DNA from: Branchiostoma floridae
Taxonomy: Eukaryota > Chordata > Leptocardii > Amphioxiformes > Branchiostomatidae
Assembly: GCF_000003815.2 (NCBI RefSeq)
Contig: NC_049987.1
Location: 18,358,468-18,422,467 of the forward strand
Direction: 5' to 3'
Length of the DNA: 64,000 nucleotides
The notes under the pieces are model-generated. The model saw only the letters and a program-made list of their open reading frames with translations. It was not told the DNA's origin and did no database searches. A program made the translations under genes and the position numbers. Positions 44,562 through 55,649 of the stretch are shown here, piece after piece (the first letter of the stretch is position 1; each line of letters opens with the position of its first letter).

Positions 44562-45333
44562 ATAGTCGATGTTAGATATTTTAGTAAAAAGCACGATGAT
44601 GATAATTCCAGTGTTCTTGTTTTGTTAGATACAATCACCGCTTTATTTCACACGTGAATAGCAGCAATTTGGTCATAAATATTAACGTTACTTGGGCCGT
44701 CCTCGATAGAAAAGCAGTTTTAATATGATAGTTATTGGAAAATTCTTCCTACGTCTGAGACTATTCCTCATCGCGGCAACCTTTACTCCCCCTATTCCTT
44801 GTTCTAGATCCACACAGGCAAAAAAATTAAATATAACAATTATTGGTTAAGTCCGTTACTTGCAACAACACCAGAGAATCTGAGAAAGAGAAAGAAGTCT
44901 GTTGAGATGACACCGAGACAGGACAGACTCAGTTTAGATTATCGCAATCTAGCAATTTATAAGCTCTCAATAGGAGATATTAGGTTTTTTTCAGGATGAT
45001 CACGAAGGAATACCTTGTTATCTTTAATTAAACTTTACCTATCTTTAGATGAATGAGTATGATAGAAGCTGTCTTTACAACTAGTTCTAAACCAAGTTTA
45101 GATAATAAAATTCAATACAAAAATGTATTACATTGCCTATGTGCAAATAAGTGTGTTAGAGTTCACGATGACAGAAAGTTAAAAAATAAATAAATAAACG
45201 GTCTGCGTCTTATATCTGTAATTTGCAGATATGTTGGTTAGTTTTTTTTTCATGTTTGTGCAATTTACTGATAAACTGTACGTAGAGTAGTTGAGAGTTA
45301 GTAGGAGGAATCCCTTGCATCATTGGTCGGAAG

Positions 45334-46050
45334 TCCTCCTAGGAGAAACTCTAAATGATAAACCTGCATCTGCTGGGGCCGTCATACACATGGCATACAG
45401 TTCTTGCCCCTGTAGGACATAGTGCGCCAGTGGACGAGAGGGTGGAGAAGGAATCCGTCCTTCACCTTAAAGTCACGTGCAGGCCAGGTAGACGGGCTGC
45501 TCAAACCCACCTTGCCCACTGATCTTTGGATACGAAGAAACAGCCATCCTCATCATCAGAGTAGTTTCGGCGCACAGAATAAGTACATGTGACCATGTTT
45601 GTGAGATAAAAGTATTGGAAGAATTGCACGAAGATACATTGTATAAATCTAGTTTGTCCATTTCAGCCAATGTTTTGGCACTTTCAACGCGTTTGACAAA
45701 TAAGTATACTATTGGATCCCGTACCCTAGTCTCAAAACCAAATGACCTGAAATTCGGTATAGGAGTGCCCTGGACATATGCACATATGGATTCATTAACA
45801 TTTTTTGGCATGATGATGGCTGTTTCTTCGTATCCGAAGATCAATGGTAGGCAGACAGGTTGATTAGACGACCAGTCTGCCTGGCCTGCACGTGACTTTT
45901 TTTAAGGTGAAGGAGGGGTGTGCACTTCCTTCTCCACCCTCTCGTCTACTAGTGCACTAAGTCCTACAGGGACAGAACTGTTTTGCCACGTAAGACGGCC
46001 CCAGCAGATGCAGGTTTATTATTTGGAGTTTCCATCTCCTAGGAGGACTA
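45334..46050. repeat. inverted pair of 230-bp segments
   Basis: 45334-45557 and 45811-46050 are reverse complements. Both contain AACCTGCATCTGCTGGGGCC, the CACGTGCAGGCCAGG part, and GAAGAAACAGCCAT in matching order. In spacer 2 only one copy (about 51435-51665) is present, so the right arm is an insertion specific to spacer 1. Confidence 0.75.
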
Positions 46051-46556
46051 GGAGGTTTACAATCGAATGACCTGAAATTTTGTATAGAGGTGCCTTGATC
46101 ACACTCACTTCATCATTTCCCCATATAGATACAATAACACATTCGGCATATATTAAATTTGCGATTTTTGGTCATTGTTTGACCAAAAACGTACACCTTT
46201 GGCTCCTGTACTCAGTACAACCAATACATCTCTGTGATTTCTAAAAGCAGTTTGTATATGTATATTACATGTACCCATAAAGATGCCCCTCCCTGGTGCA
46301 AGAATGGACTCTTCCGGTGGCACCTCTATGGGATAGTCTATAAACATAAGTCCGCTAAAAATGAACTCATTTGTATAATCACATGAGTCCAAAATTGAAT
46401 TTAAAACAAGTTTTTTTTTAAACAGAAGTATGAAAGGACTCGGGGAGGAGAGGACGGACTGCAAAGACGAACTTCAACTTTTATCCGTACACTTCCCCTA
46501 GCCCTATCTTTCACATGGTTTATTCATCTCAGTTATGAAAGACATTCTAGATAACG

Positions 46557-46920
46557 TAATATTTCGTTATGTAAGAAAATATCCCTCTTGAGTTATCCAC
46601 CCCTGCTATCCAAAAACTAGCTAAAGAGCCCAAACTTATGTCACTTATTCCTGAGCACAAGAGCTATCTAATACTCAAAATTCGTGACCATAGCTTCTTC
46701 AGAACACGAGATCGCGAAACCGGATTTGTGCTGCAGTACCAAGGGAGCCCAAAATCTCATCATTTTCAGCTACATCACATACCCACAAACACACCAAGTA
46801 TGAAACTAATCCATCCAGCCGTTCTTGTACACAAACAGACAGACAAACGCTACTGAAAATATAACCTCCATTACATTTCGTTGAGGTAAATATAACGTCC
46901 ATGACATTTCATAGAGGTAA
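46557..46920. repeat. dispersed repeat with GAGGTA hairpin end, copy 1
   Basis: Shares CTAGCTAAAGAGCCCAAAC, GTGACCATAGCTTCTTCAGA, the CAGTACCAAGG part and the ending ATAACCTCCATTACATTTCG with 52560-52925 (close copy) and 59640-60010 (distant copy). It ends in short hairpins of CCTCCATGAAATG type. Probably a non-autonomous mobile element; boundaries are approximate. Confidence 0.55.
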
Positions 46921-47260
46921 TAACAGAGCAGTTATGAAAAGTCTTGCTACGTGTTTGACGACAGAGCCTATAGGATGATGGACGGCGAAGGCTTCAGGTA
47001 CAAAAGGCTGCTAATTGCAAAGGTTTAAAAATATCATGTAAAGATCAGCCGATGAATACTATGGACTTCAGAGGGGTCCTTCATGCACAAAGGCTGTCAT
47101 CAACAACATTTTTTTCTCACGAAGATATCACGTTTCAGCCTCTGAATAAATTGGTCATCTTTAGCAAGTACTTGCCATTGAGTATACCACTACCTGTCTG
47201 GTAAGCTAGCCGGTAAAAGGTACACCTTTTCTGACTAAGCAGCGTCTTTTTCCTATCAGC

Positions 47261-48718
47261 ATGGAAGAAGAAACCGATGATATGTCGGGAAAAGATGGTA
47301 ACGACCATGTTCTATCTCTGGGCTCAACATTTCGCGATTTTCAGACAGCATACCTCATCATCAGCCTGGTACTGTCGGTAGGGTGCGGACTGCTTCTTAT
47401 TTTCTTGGTTTGGAGAAAAGACTATTTACAAAAGCCCAGTCATTATTTACGTTGCAATCTAGCTGTGGACGACATCATCTGCACCAGTTGCTTGATTCCC
47501 TTCCGTATCTACGCACTTTTCCGGCTAGATGTTAGCGGGCAACATGCTTGGTGTTCGGCTGTGGCAGTGATCGTGAACCCATGCCTGCTATCTATGAGCG
47601 GCACGTACCTCATGATGGCGATAGATCTGTACTATTTCGTGTGCGATCCCCTACACTACCATGACAAAGTCACCACAAAACGTGTGGTTGTGGGTATTGT
47701 GATGATCAGGGCCTTCTCCTTCCTTTTCGGATTAGGTCCTACGGCGTTCAGCGGACTGCCCAAATACAGCCTGCCATGTGAGATTGTCCCTGCGAACAGT
47801 GCCTCCTTCTCTGCCATTTTCAGGAACATTAACCTCATTGTCATCTTACTGGTCACTTTCTTCACCCCAACGCTCTACTATCGCGTCTTCAAGGAAGCCC
47901 GGAGACAACAGGAAAGAGATGAGAATCGGAACCTGTGGATCTTTCAGATCAAGGCATTCAAGATGATGGTACCGCAGGCTGGTGTTTGGGTCATTTCCGT
48001 AGCCACTGTCATTTTCCGAGTGGCCCTGTCACAAAATGTGATTAGTAAAGAACAGAAGTCACAATATGCCGTGATGGTCGCTCAGCATGTTTCTATCCTC
48101 CTGTTCCTGACGGTATCGTCCATTGCTAACCCCATCATCTACAGCTTTCGGCTGCGAGAGTTCCGTCGAGCCTGTAAGGAGCTGTGTGGTTTGCCAACCA
48201 ACACCCCACCTGCGGTACCGGCACCGCGGCATGAGGACATGGAAGTGGCCGCTATCACCGGTCCTGGGCAAGGTGAACCGGCCACAGAACTAACGCAAGC
48301 TCAGGCCTCTGCAAAGAACCTGAAGCCTACCGACCAAGGAGAGCGACAAACAACACAGGCAGACATGAGACCAGGACTGGCGTCTTGTACAGACCACCGT
48401 GGCTACAAGACCGCTTCACAGCGACCATTCCGACTGACAGTACGGGCAGATGTATATGCTGAACCAACACCACGTTCAGGAGAGGACATCATGGAAACTC
48501 TTCCCGGACAGATTCACTTGGATGCAGACTCCACAGACGTCCCTACATCGATGGTGGACACCGAGACCGCGGAGACTACAGTAGGGAACACTATGGAACA
48601 CTTTGTGTTAAAGAAACCACCTGCGCGTCCGAAGATAGCGTGGCAGGAAGATATACAAGCCACTGCGACAAAAGGCAACCATGAAGATAACGAGTCACTG
48701 CAAGAGAAAACTCCGTAA
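47261..48718 (+). CDS. rhodopsin-like GPCR, tandem copy 2
   Basis: An intact 485-residue protein in one coding exon. A splice acceptor (TTTTTCCTATCAG) sits one base before the ATG. Seven hydrophobic segments: TM1 about 29-51, TM2 64-83, TM3 99-121, TM4 141-161, TM5 187-206, TM6 235-257, TM7 274-296. Class A features are Cys98 and Cys173 (TM3-loop disulphide), DLY at 122-124 in place of DRY, DPLHY at 129-133 and NPIIY at 290-294. TM6 lacks the usual CWxP. The tail is long (about 190 residues), Pro/Thr-rich and basic. Coupling and ligand are unknown; the altered DRY and missing CWxP make it an atypical receptor. Its body resembles copy 3, while the last 35 or so codons and the 3' flank match copy 1. 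A canonical AATAAA follows at 48741-48746. Confidence 0.92.
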   Translation: MEEETDDMSGKDGNDHVLSLGSTFRDFQTAYLIISLVLSVGCGLLLIFLVWRKDYLQKPSHYLRCNLAVDDIICTSCLIPFRIYALFRLDVSGQHAWCSAVAVIVNPCLLSMSGTYLMMAIDLYYFVCDPLHYHDKVTTKRVVVGIVMIRAFSFLFGLGPTAFSGLPKYSLPCEIVPANSASFSAIFRNINLIVILLVTFFTPTLYYRVFKEARRQQERDENRNLWIFQIKAFKMMVPQAGVWVISVATVIFRVALSQNVISKEQKSQYAVMVAQHVSILLFLTVSSIANPIIYSFRLREFRRACKELCGLPTNTPPAVPAPRHEDMEVAAITGPGQGEPATELTQAQASAKNLKPTDQGERQTTQADMRPGLASCTDHRGYKTASQRPFRLTVRADVYAEPTPRSGEDIMETLPGQIHLDADSTDVPTSMVDTETAETTVGNTMEHFVLKKPPARPKIAWQEDIQATATKGNHEDNESLQEKTP

Positions 48719-48740
48719 GAACAGTGACACGAAACGAGAC

Positions 48741-48746
48741 AATAAA
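48741..48746 (+). terminator. polyadenylation signal of GPCR copy 2
   Basis: AATAAA 23 bases after the stop codon. Copies 1 and 3 have AGTAAA at the same place. Confidence 0.5.
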
Positions 48747-49499
48747 ACATAACTGGACAGTTTAGGACCTCCCCAAGAACTTCATTCATGCATGTATATG
48801 TGGACGTACTTAAAAGACACAGTTTTGGGCATAGGAAACGTGATTAATTCCGACAAGAGCGTGACAAGTGCAGCGTATCATCGCCCCGTCACAAGGGCAG
48901 AGGTAGGCTTGTTTGTATATGTACGAGTACTTTATGTTCTCAAGATTGTCTAGTCACTTGTCATGGTCCACAGTGTGAGGCAAGACGTTGTTTCACAAGT
49001 ATGGTCCATACAACATGTAACTGCAATACATAGTCTTTAATGTTGTTACATTCTATTCTTCTGTGACTTACACATTGAAAACCTTCATTGTGCATTTTTG
49101 CCCGAGTAGGGTACGTACAGGTCAGAAAACAGACATGTTCACGAATATACTCATGCTGGTACGAGTATTTTAGTCTAGCATATAAGTTCGGTTTCTAATT
49201 GCTCCTTGATAGTACTAAAATGTAACTTGTACGGAGTTAGGATTATTTTATTCAAAATTATTGAGGAGTATACCACTTACTTACTTACTACTCATATATC
49301 TAATTATGGGAATTCACTTGATAAGTAATAACTAAACAGTATATTTTTGTCACTAACCTCAGATCTACAATCGGAAATTAAATCGATCCTCTTCCGTACT
49401 TTAGGTACAAAATTGACGATTGTTTTTTTTGCTCAAGGCTCGGGGAGTCCGGTTATGCTCTCCTTATAATTCAATTTGCAGTCATTCTCATTCTTAGCT

Positions 49500-51220
49500 A
49501 ACGATGGTAGTTCTGCGTCTTATATCTGTAATTTTCAGATATGCCCTTCAGTGTTGTTTTTTTTGTCATATTTGTGAAATCCACTAGTTTTTTTAGAACA
49601 AAAAGCAGAGGGGGGCATCTTATATTGCTTATTTCTAAAGGTGTATTTTTGAAGAGTTGCGATCGTGGTCGCAATATTTAAAAGAATCATTACAGACAAA
49701 CTGCAGAGTAGCTGCGGTGCACAGAATAAGTACATGTGTCCATGTTTGTAAGAAGAAAAAAAATTGGAAAGATTGCACGAAGATACAAATCTAATTTGTC
49801 TATTTCAGTCAATGGTTTGGAACTTTGTACCTTACCGACAAACTGCAGAATAAATGGGGTGCACATAAATAGTATATTATAATTTTCACATTTGTAAGAA
49901 AAAAAAGAAGGATTCCCAGAAGATAAAAATTTAGTTTTTCCATTTCAATCTGGTTGTAGTAAGATTTTTTTTGTCCATTTCAACGAGTTTGAACTCAAAA
50001 TTTTAGTGGATGTACAATTCTGCACATTTACAAGTTCACATACTTTTGTAGTTGCCCAATTATATTTCTGAACGAGAAGTTTATAAACAATAACGGTGGA
50101 GTCCTCTATATTGCTTATTTCTCCATATATATATATATTTGCAGACTCATGGCCACAATATCTAAAAGAAACCTTACAGACAAACTGCACATCAATTGCA
50201 GTGCACAGAATAAGTACTTATTATATATGTTCACGATTGTAAAAAAACAACAACATTAGAACGATTCCTAGAAGATATAATCTTAGTATGTCCGTTTTAG
50301 CCTGGACGTAGAAAAATGCAATGTAATTTCGACGTGTTTGTACCCAAACTGTAATAGATGTACACAAATTATATGATTATGTAGAAGTGCCCACGTACCC
50401 ATACCGCTTTTCTGCTCACCCATTATACTCGAGAGGCCTACGTGTTGGTATTTTTTAATTACCAGAACGAGGTCATCTTAAATCGCTTATTTCTACCGGT
50501 GTATATCTGCAGACTCGTGGCCTCAATATTCAAAAGAAACCTTACAAACTGCACATGCAGTGCACAGAATAAGTACTTGATATGTTCACGTTTGTAGAAA
50601 GGAAAAACATTAGAATGTTTTCTAGAAGATATAAATATAGTTTGTACTTTCCAGTCTGCTAGTGGGAAGAATCATTTGTAGATTTCAACGTGTTGTATTA
50701 AAAACTGTAGTGGATGATTGTACAATTGTACATGTTTTTGTAGTTGTCAATTATAGTTCGAATTCTGAATCAGATGTTTTCTTAAAACCAAAACGAGTGA
50801 GTCATCCATATTGCTTATATCTCCTTGTGTACGTTTCCAGAATCATAGCCATGAATTCAAAATAAACCTACAGACAAACTGCACATCAATTGCAGTGAAC
50901 AGAATAAGTACTTGATATGTTCACGTTTGTAGGAAGGAAAACATTAGAACGTTTTCTAGAAGATACAAGTTTAGTTTTTCCATTCCAGTCTGGTTGTGTA
51001 AGAATCTTTTGTAGAATTCAACGTGTTTGAACCCAAAACTGTAGTGGATGTGCATGCCTACACAAGGGCAAGTTTACATGATTTTGTAGCTGTTCATTAC
51101 ATTTCTGGATCAAAAGTTTTCTTTAAAAAAAACGGGGAAGCCATTTGCATATTTCTTATATATATATGTTGCTTATTTCCCCTGAATATCAATTGCAGTG
51201 CACAGAATAAGTAATTAAGT
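49500..51220 (+). repeat. degenerate tandem repeat array, spacer 2
   Basis: AGAATAAGTA landmarks fall near 49723, 50207, 50566, 50900 and 51203. The segment is nearly identical to 41930-43335 in spacer 1. It has one extra unit (about 49936-50255) that spacer 1 lacks, and it lacks 43335-45108 of spacer 1. Confidence 0.75.
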
Positions 51221-52559
51221 TCAATACAAAAATGTATTACATTGCCTATGTGCAAATAAGTGTGTTAGAGTTCACGATGACAGAAAGTTAAAAAATAAAT
51301 AAATAAACGGTCTGCGTCTTATATCTGTAATTTGCAGATATGTTGGTTAGTTTTTTTCATGTTTGTGCAATTTACTGATAAACTGTACGTAGAGTAGTTG
51401 AGAGTTAGTAGGAGGAACCCCTTGCATCATTGGTCGGAAGTCCTCCTAGGAGACGGAAACTCCAAATGATAAACCTGCATCTGCTGGGGCCGTCATACAC
51501 ATGGCATACAGTACTTGTCTCTGTAGGACTTAGTGCGCCAGTGGACGAGAGGGTGGAGAAGGGAGTGCACAAGTCAAAAGTCACGTGCAGGCCAGGCAGA
51601 CGGGCTGCCAAAACCCACCCTGCCCACTGATCTTCGAATACGAAGAAACAGCCATCATCATCATCAGAGTAGTTTCGGCGCACAGAATAAGTACATGTGA
51701 CCATGTTTGTGAGATAAAAGTATTGGAAGAATTGCACGAAGATACATTGTATAAATCTAGTTTGTCCATTTCAGCCAATGTTTTGGCACTTTCAACGCGT
51801 TTGACAAATAAGTATACTATTGGATCCCGTACCCTAGTCTCAAAACCAAATGACCTGAAATTCGATATAGGAGTGCCCTGGACATATGCACATATGGATT
51901 CATTAACACTTTTTAGCATACAGTACAACAAAATGCCTAATTTTCTCGAATTTTTGGCCATTTTTTAACCAAAAAAGTATACTTTTGGCTCCTGTACCCT
52001 GGTTCACAACCGAATGACCTGAAATTTTGTTTAGAGGTGCCTTGATCACAGTCACTTCATCATTTCCCCATACAAATTCAATGACACATTCGGTGTATAT
52101 TAAATGCTTAATTTTGCGAGTTTTTGAACATTGTTTGACTAAAAACGTACACTTTTGGGTCCTGTACTCTGTTTTTACAACCAATACATCTCTGTGATTT
52201 CTAAAAGTAGTTTGTATATGTATATTACATGTACCCATAAAGATGCCCCTCCCTGGTGCAAGAATGGACTCTTCCGGTGGCACCTCCATCGGCTAGTCTA
52301 TAAACATCTGCACAAGAAATGAACTCAGTTGCATAATCTCCTTAAAATTGAATTTAAAAAAAAGTTGTTTTTAACCAGAGGTATGAAAGGACTTGGGGGG
52401 GGGGGGGGAGAGGACGGACTGCAACGACCAACTTAAACATTTATCAGTACACTTCCCCTAGCCCTATCCTCATCATGATTTCTTCATCTCTTAGTTATGA
52501 AACACATTCTAGATAACGTAATGTTTCATTATGTAAGAAAATATCCTTCTTGACTTATC

Positions 52560-52925
52560 CATTTCAGACTTTTTTGACAAGAATGCCCCTGTTATCCAAA
52601 AACTAGCCGCTAGAGGGCCCAAACTTGTCACTTATTCTGAGCACTTATTCTTTGCTATCTAATACTCAAAATTCGTGACCAAAGCTTCTTCAGAACACGA
52701 GATCGCGAAACCGGATTTGTGCTGAAGCACCAAAGGAACCCACCCGGGGCCCCAAAATCTCATCATTTTCAGCATTCATCACATACCCACAAACACACCA
52801 AGTATGAAACTAATCCATCCAGCCGTTCTTGTACACAAACAGACAGACAAATGCTACTGAAAATATAACCTCCATTACATTTCGTTGAGGTAAATATAAC
52901 GACCATGACATTTCATGGAGGTAAT
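52560..52925. repeat. dispersed repeat with GAGGTA hairpin end, copy 2
   Basis: Close match of 46557-46920 within the duplicated GPCR spacer, ending in CATTTCATGGAGGTAATAAC. Confidence 0.55.
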
Positions 52926-53263
52926 AACAGAGCAGTTATGAAAAGTCTTGCTACGCGTTTGACGACAGAGCCTATAGGATGATGGACAGGGAAGGCTTCA
53001 TGTACAAAAGGCTGCTAATTGCAAAGGTTTAAAAATATCATGTAAAGATCAGCCGATGAATACTATGGACTTCAGAGGGGTCCTTCATGCACAAAGGCTG
53101 TCATCAACAACATTTTTTCTCACGAAGATATCACGTTTCAGCCTCTGAATAAATTGGCCATCTTTAGCAAGTACTTGCCATTGAGTATACCACTACCTGT
53201 CTGGTAAGCTAGCCGGTAAAAGGTACACCTTTTCTGACTAAGCAGCGTCTTTTTCCTATCAGC

Positions 53264-54730
53264 ATGGAAGAAGAAACCGATGATATGTCGGGAAAAGATG
53301 GTAACGACCATGTTCTATCTCTGGGCTCAACATTTCGCGATCTTCAGACAGCATACCTCATCATCAGCCTGGTACTGTCGGTAGGGTGCGGACTGCTTCT
53401 TATTTTCTTGGTTTGGAGAAAAGACTATTTACAAAAGCCCAGTCATTATTTACGTTGCAATCTAGCGGTGGACGACATCATCATCACCAGTTGCTTGATT
53501 CCCTTCCGTATCTACGCACTTTTCCGGCTAGATGTTAGCGGGCAACATGCTTGGTGTTCGGCTGTGGCAGTGATCGTGAACCCATGTCTGCTATCTATGA
53601 GCGGCACGTACCTCATGATGGCGATAGATCTGTACTATTTTGTGTGCGATCCCCTACACTACCATGACAAAGTCACCACAAAACGTGTGGTTGTGGGCAT
53701 TGTGATGATCAGGGCCTTCTCCTTCCTCTTCGGACTAGGGCCTACGGCGTTCAGCGGACTGCCCAAATACAGCCTGCCATGTGAGATTGTCCCTGCGAAC
53801 AGTGCCTCCTTCTCTGCCATTTTCAGGAACATTAACCTCATTGTCTTCTTACTGGTCACTTTCTTCACCCCAACGCTCTACTATCGCGTCTTCAAGGAAG
53901 CCCGGAGACAACAGGAAAGAGATGAGAATCGGAACCTGTGGATCTTTCAGATCAAGGCATTCAAGATGATGGTACCGCAGGCTGGTGTTTGGGTCATTTC
54001 CGTAGCCACTGTCATTTTCCGAGTGGCCCTGTCACAAAATGTGATTAGTAAAGAGCAGAAGTCACAATATGCCGTGATGGTCGCCGAGCATGTTTCTATC
54101 CTCCTGTTCCTGACGGTATCGTCCATTGCCAACCCCATCATCTACAGCTTTCGGCTGCGAGAGTTCCGTCGAGCCTGTAAGGAGCTGTGCGCATTGCCGA
54201 CCAACACCCCACCTGCGGTACCGGCACCGCGGCATGAGGACATGGAGGTGGCCGCCATCACCGGTCCTGGGCCAGGTGAACCTGCCACAAAACTAACACA
54301 ACCTCACTCCTCTGCAGAGCCAGAGAGCCTGAAGCCTTACGACCAAGCAGAGCGGCAGACAACACAGGCAGACATGAGAACAGGACTTGCGTCTTGTACA
54401 GATCACCGCGACTACAAGACCGCTTCACAGCGACCATTCCGGCTGACCGTACGGGCAGAAGTACATGCTGAACCAACACCACGTTCCGGAGAGGACATCG
54501 CGGAAACTCTTCCCGGACAGATTCACTTAGATGCAGACTCCACAGACGTCCCTACATCGATGGTGGATACTGAGACCGATGAGACAACAATTGGGAACAC
54601 TATGGAACGATTCGCGTTAAAGAAACCACCTGCGTGTCCGAAGATAGGGTGGCAGGAAAATGTAAAAGCCAATGTGACAAAGGGCAACCCTGAAGATGAC
54701 AAGACACTGAGAGAAGAGAAAACTTCGTAA
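53264..54730 (+). CDS. rhodopsin-like GPCR, tandem copy 3
   Basis: An intact 488-residue protein, nearly identical to copy 2 through TM1-TM7 (isolated differences such as IITS for IICTS in TM2 and AEH for AQH in TM7). It has the same Cys pair, DLY, DPLHY and NPIIY motifs. Its C-terminal tail is distinct in the last 35 or so residues (KANVTKGNPEDDKT...), and so is its 3' flank. The same splice acceptor lies before the ATG, so a 5' non-coding exon is likely. Probable plasma-membrane receptor with unknown ligand, and the least disturbed member of the array. Confidence 0.92.
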   Translation: MEEETDDMSGKDGNDHVLSLGSTFRDLQTAYLIISLVLSVGCGLLLIFLVWRKDYLQKPSHYLRCNLAVDDIIITSCLIPFRIYALFRLDVSGQHAWCSAVAVIVNPCLLSMSGTYLMMAIDLYYFVCDPLHYHDKVTTKRVVVGIVMIRAFSFLFGLGPTAFSGLPKYSLPCEIVPANSASFSAIFRNINLIVFLLVTFFTPTLYYRVFKEARRQQERDENRNLWIFQIKAFKMMVPQAGVWVISVATVIFRVALSQNVISKEQKSQYAVMVAEHVSILLFLTVSSIANPIIYSFRLREFRRACKELCALPTNTPPAVPAPRHEDMEVAAITGPGPGEPATKLTQPHSSAEPESLKPYDQAERQTTQADMRTGLASCTDHRDYKTASQRPFRLTVRAEVHAEPTPRSGEDIAETLPGQIHLDADSTDVPTSMVDTETDETTIGNTMERFALKKPPACPKIGWQENVKANVTKGNPEDDKTLREEKTS

Positions 54731-55339
54731 GAGTTGTGAAACGAAACGAGACAGTAAAACATATTTGGACAGTTTAGTACCTCCCCAAGAACTGTATTCA
54801 TGCAAGTATATGTGGTACTTAAAAGTACAGTTTCTGGCATAGGAAAATACAGACAAGAAGCGTCACAAGTGCAGCGTATCATCACCCAGCCACAAGAGCA
54901 GAGGTAGGCTTGTTTGTATATGTACTATATGTTCTCAAGATTATCTCGTAAAATATCATGAATGATCCACAGAGTGTTAGGCAAGACATTGTTTCACAAG
55001 TATGCTCCATGTAAGATGGACCTACATGGTAGTACATGGTCTTTTTGTTGTCATACCATTGTGTGAATTACACGTATGATAAACCATTGTGCATTTTTGC
55101 TAGCTTAAGTACAGGTCAGGAAAAAGAAATGTTTATGTTGGTACAAGTGTACACGTAGGCAAGTTTTCATGTTTTTGTAGTTTGCCATTATATTTCAGCA
55201 GTTCTCATCTAAATGTAAAAATGCTGTCGCCTGCCTTTGCGACTTTATATGCACTAAATTTTAGACAAAATCACTGGTTCCTTGTTTTTTCCGCAATCCC
55301 TGTAATGTTTTACAAAAGATGTACGACAACATTCGTATT

Positions 55340-55385
55340 GGTGGAGCCACGGAGGGGGGTGGGGTGGGGGGCACCCCCCCTTAAA
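55340..55385. other. G-rich palindromic stretch
   Basis: Runs of four to six G (GGAGGGGGGTGGGGTGGGGG) are followed at once by CACCCCCCC. This could form a G-quadruplex or a strong hairpin; no known function is seen. Confidence 0.45.
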
Positions 55386-55649
55386 ATTGGCTGTCGCCTG
55401 AGAAGAAACGAAGAATTCAAATAGTAGCCAAAAATGGAATAATTCATCTCACAGAATGATTGTTCGGCAGGTGAAACGAGCTACCCATGCCGATTGCCCG
55501 ATCACGTCAGGTCGCTACTTTAACCACCACGATTACGGTGTTTGCCACAGCTTTATTATCCGCGTATAAGACTAGAAATGACCGTTTGTGTGACGCTGTA
55601 CAGTTTTTCTGGCTTTCTAAAGAAACAAGAAAGGGTTGCTGACTGCCAT

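Noticed and set aside
44309-44575. 88-codon ORF in GPCR spacer 1
   Set aside because: It runs through a foldback element and its two halves are reverse complements.
45473-45844. 123-codon ORF repeated at 51581-51961
   Set aside because: The repetition is explained by duplication of non-coding GPCR spacers; no protein features.
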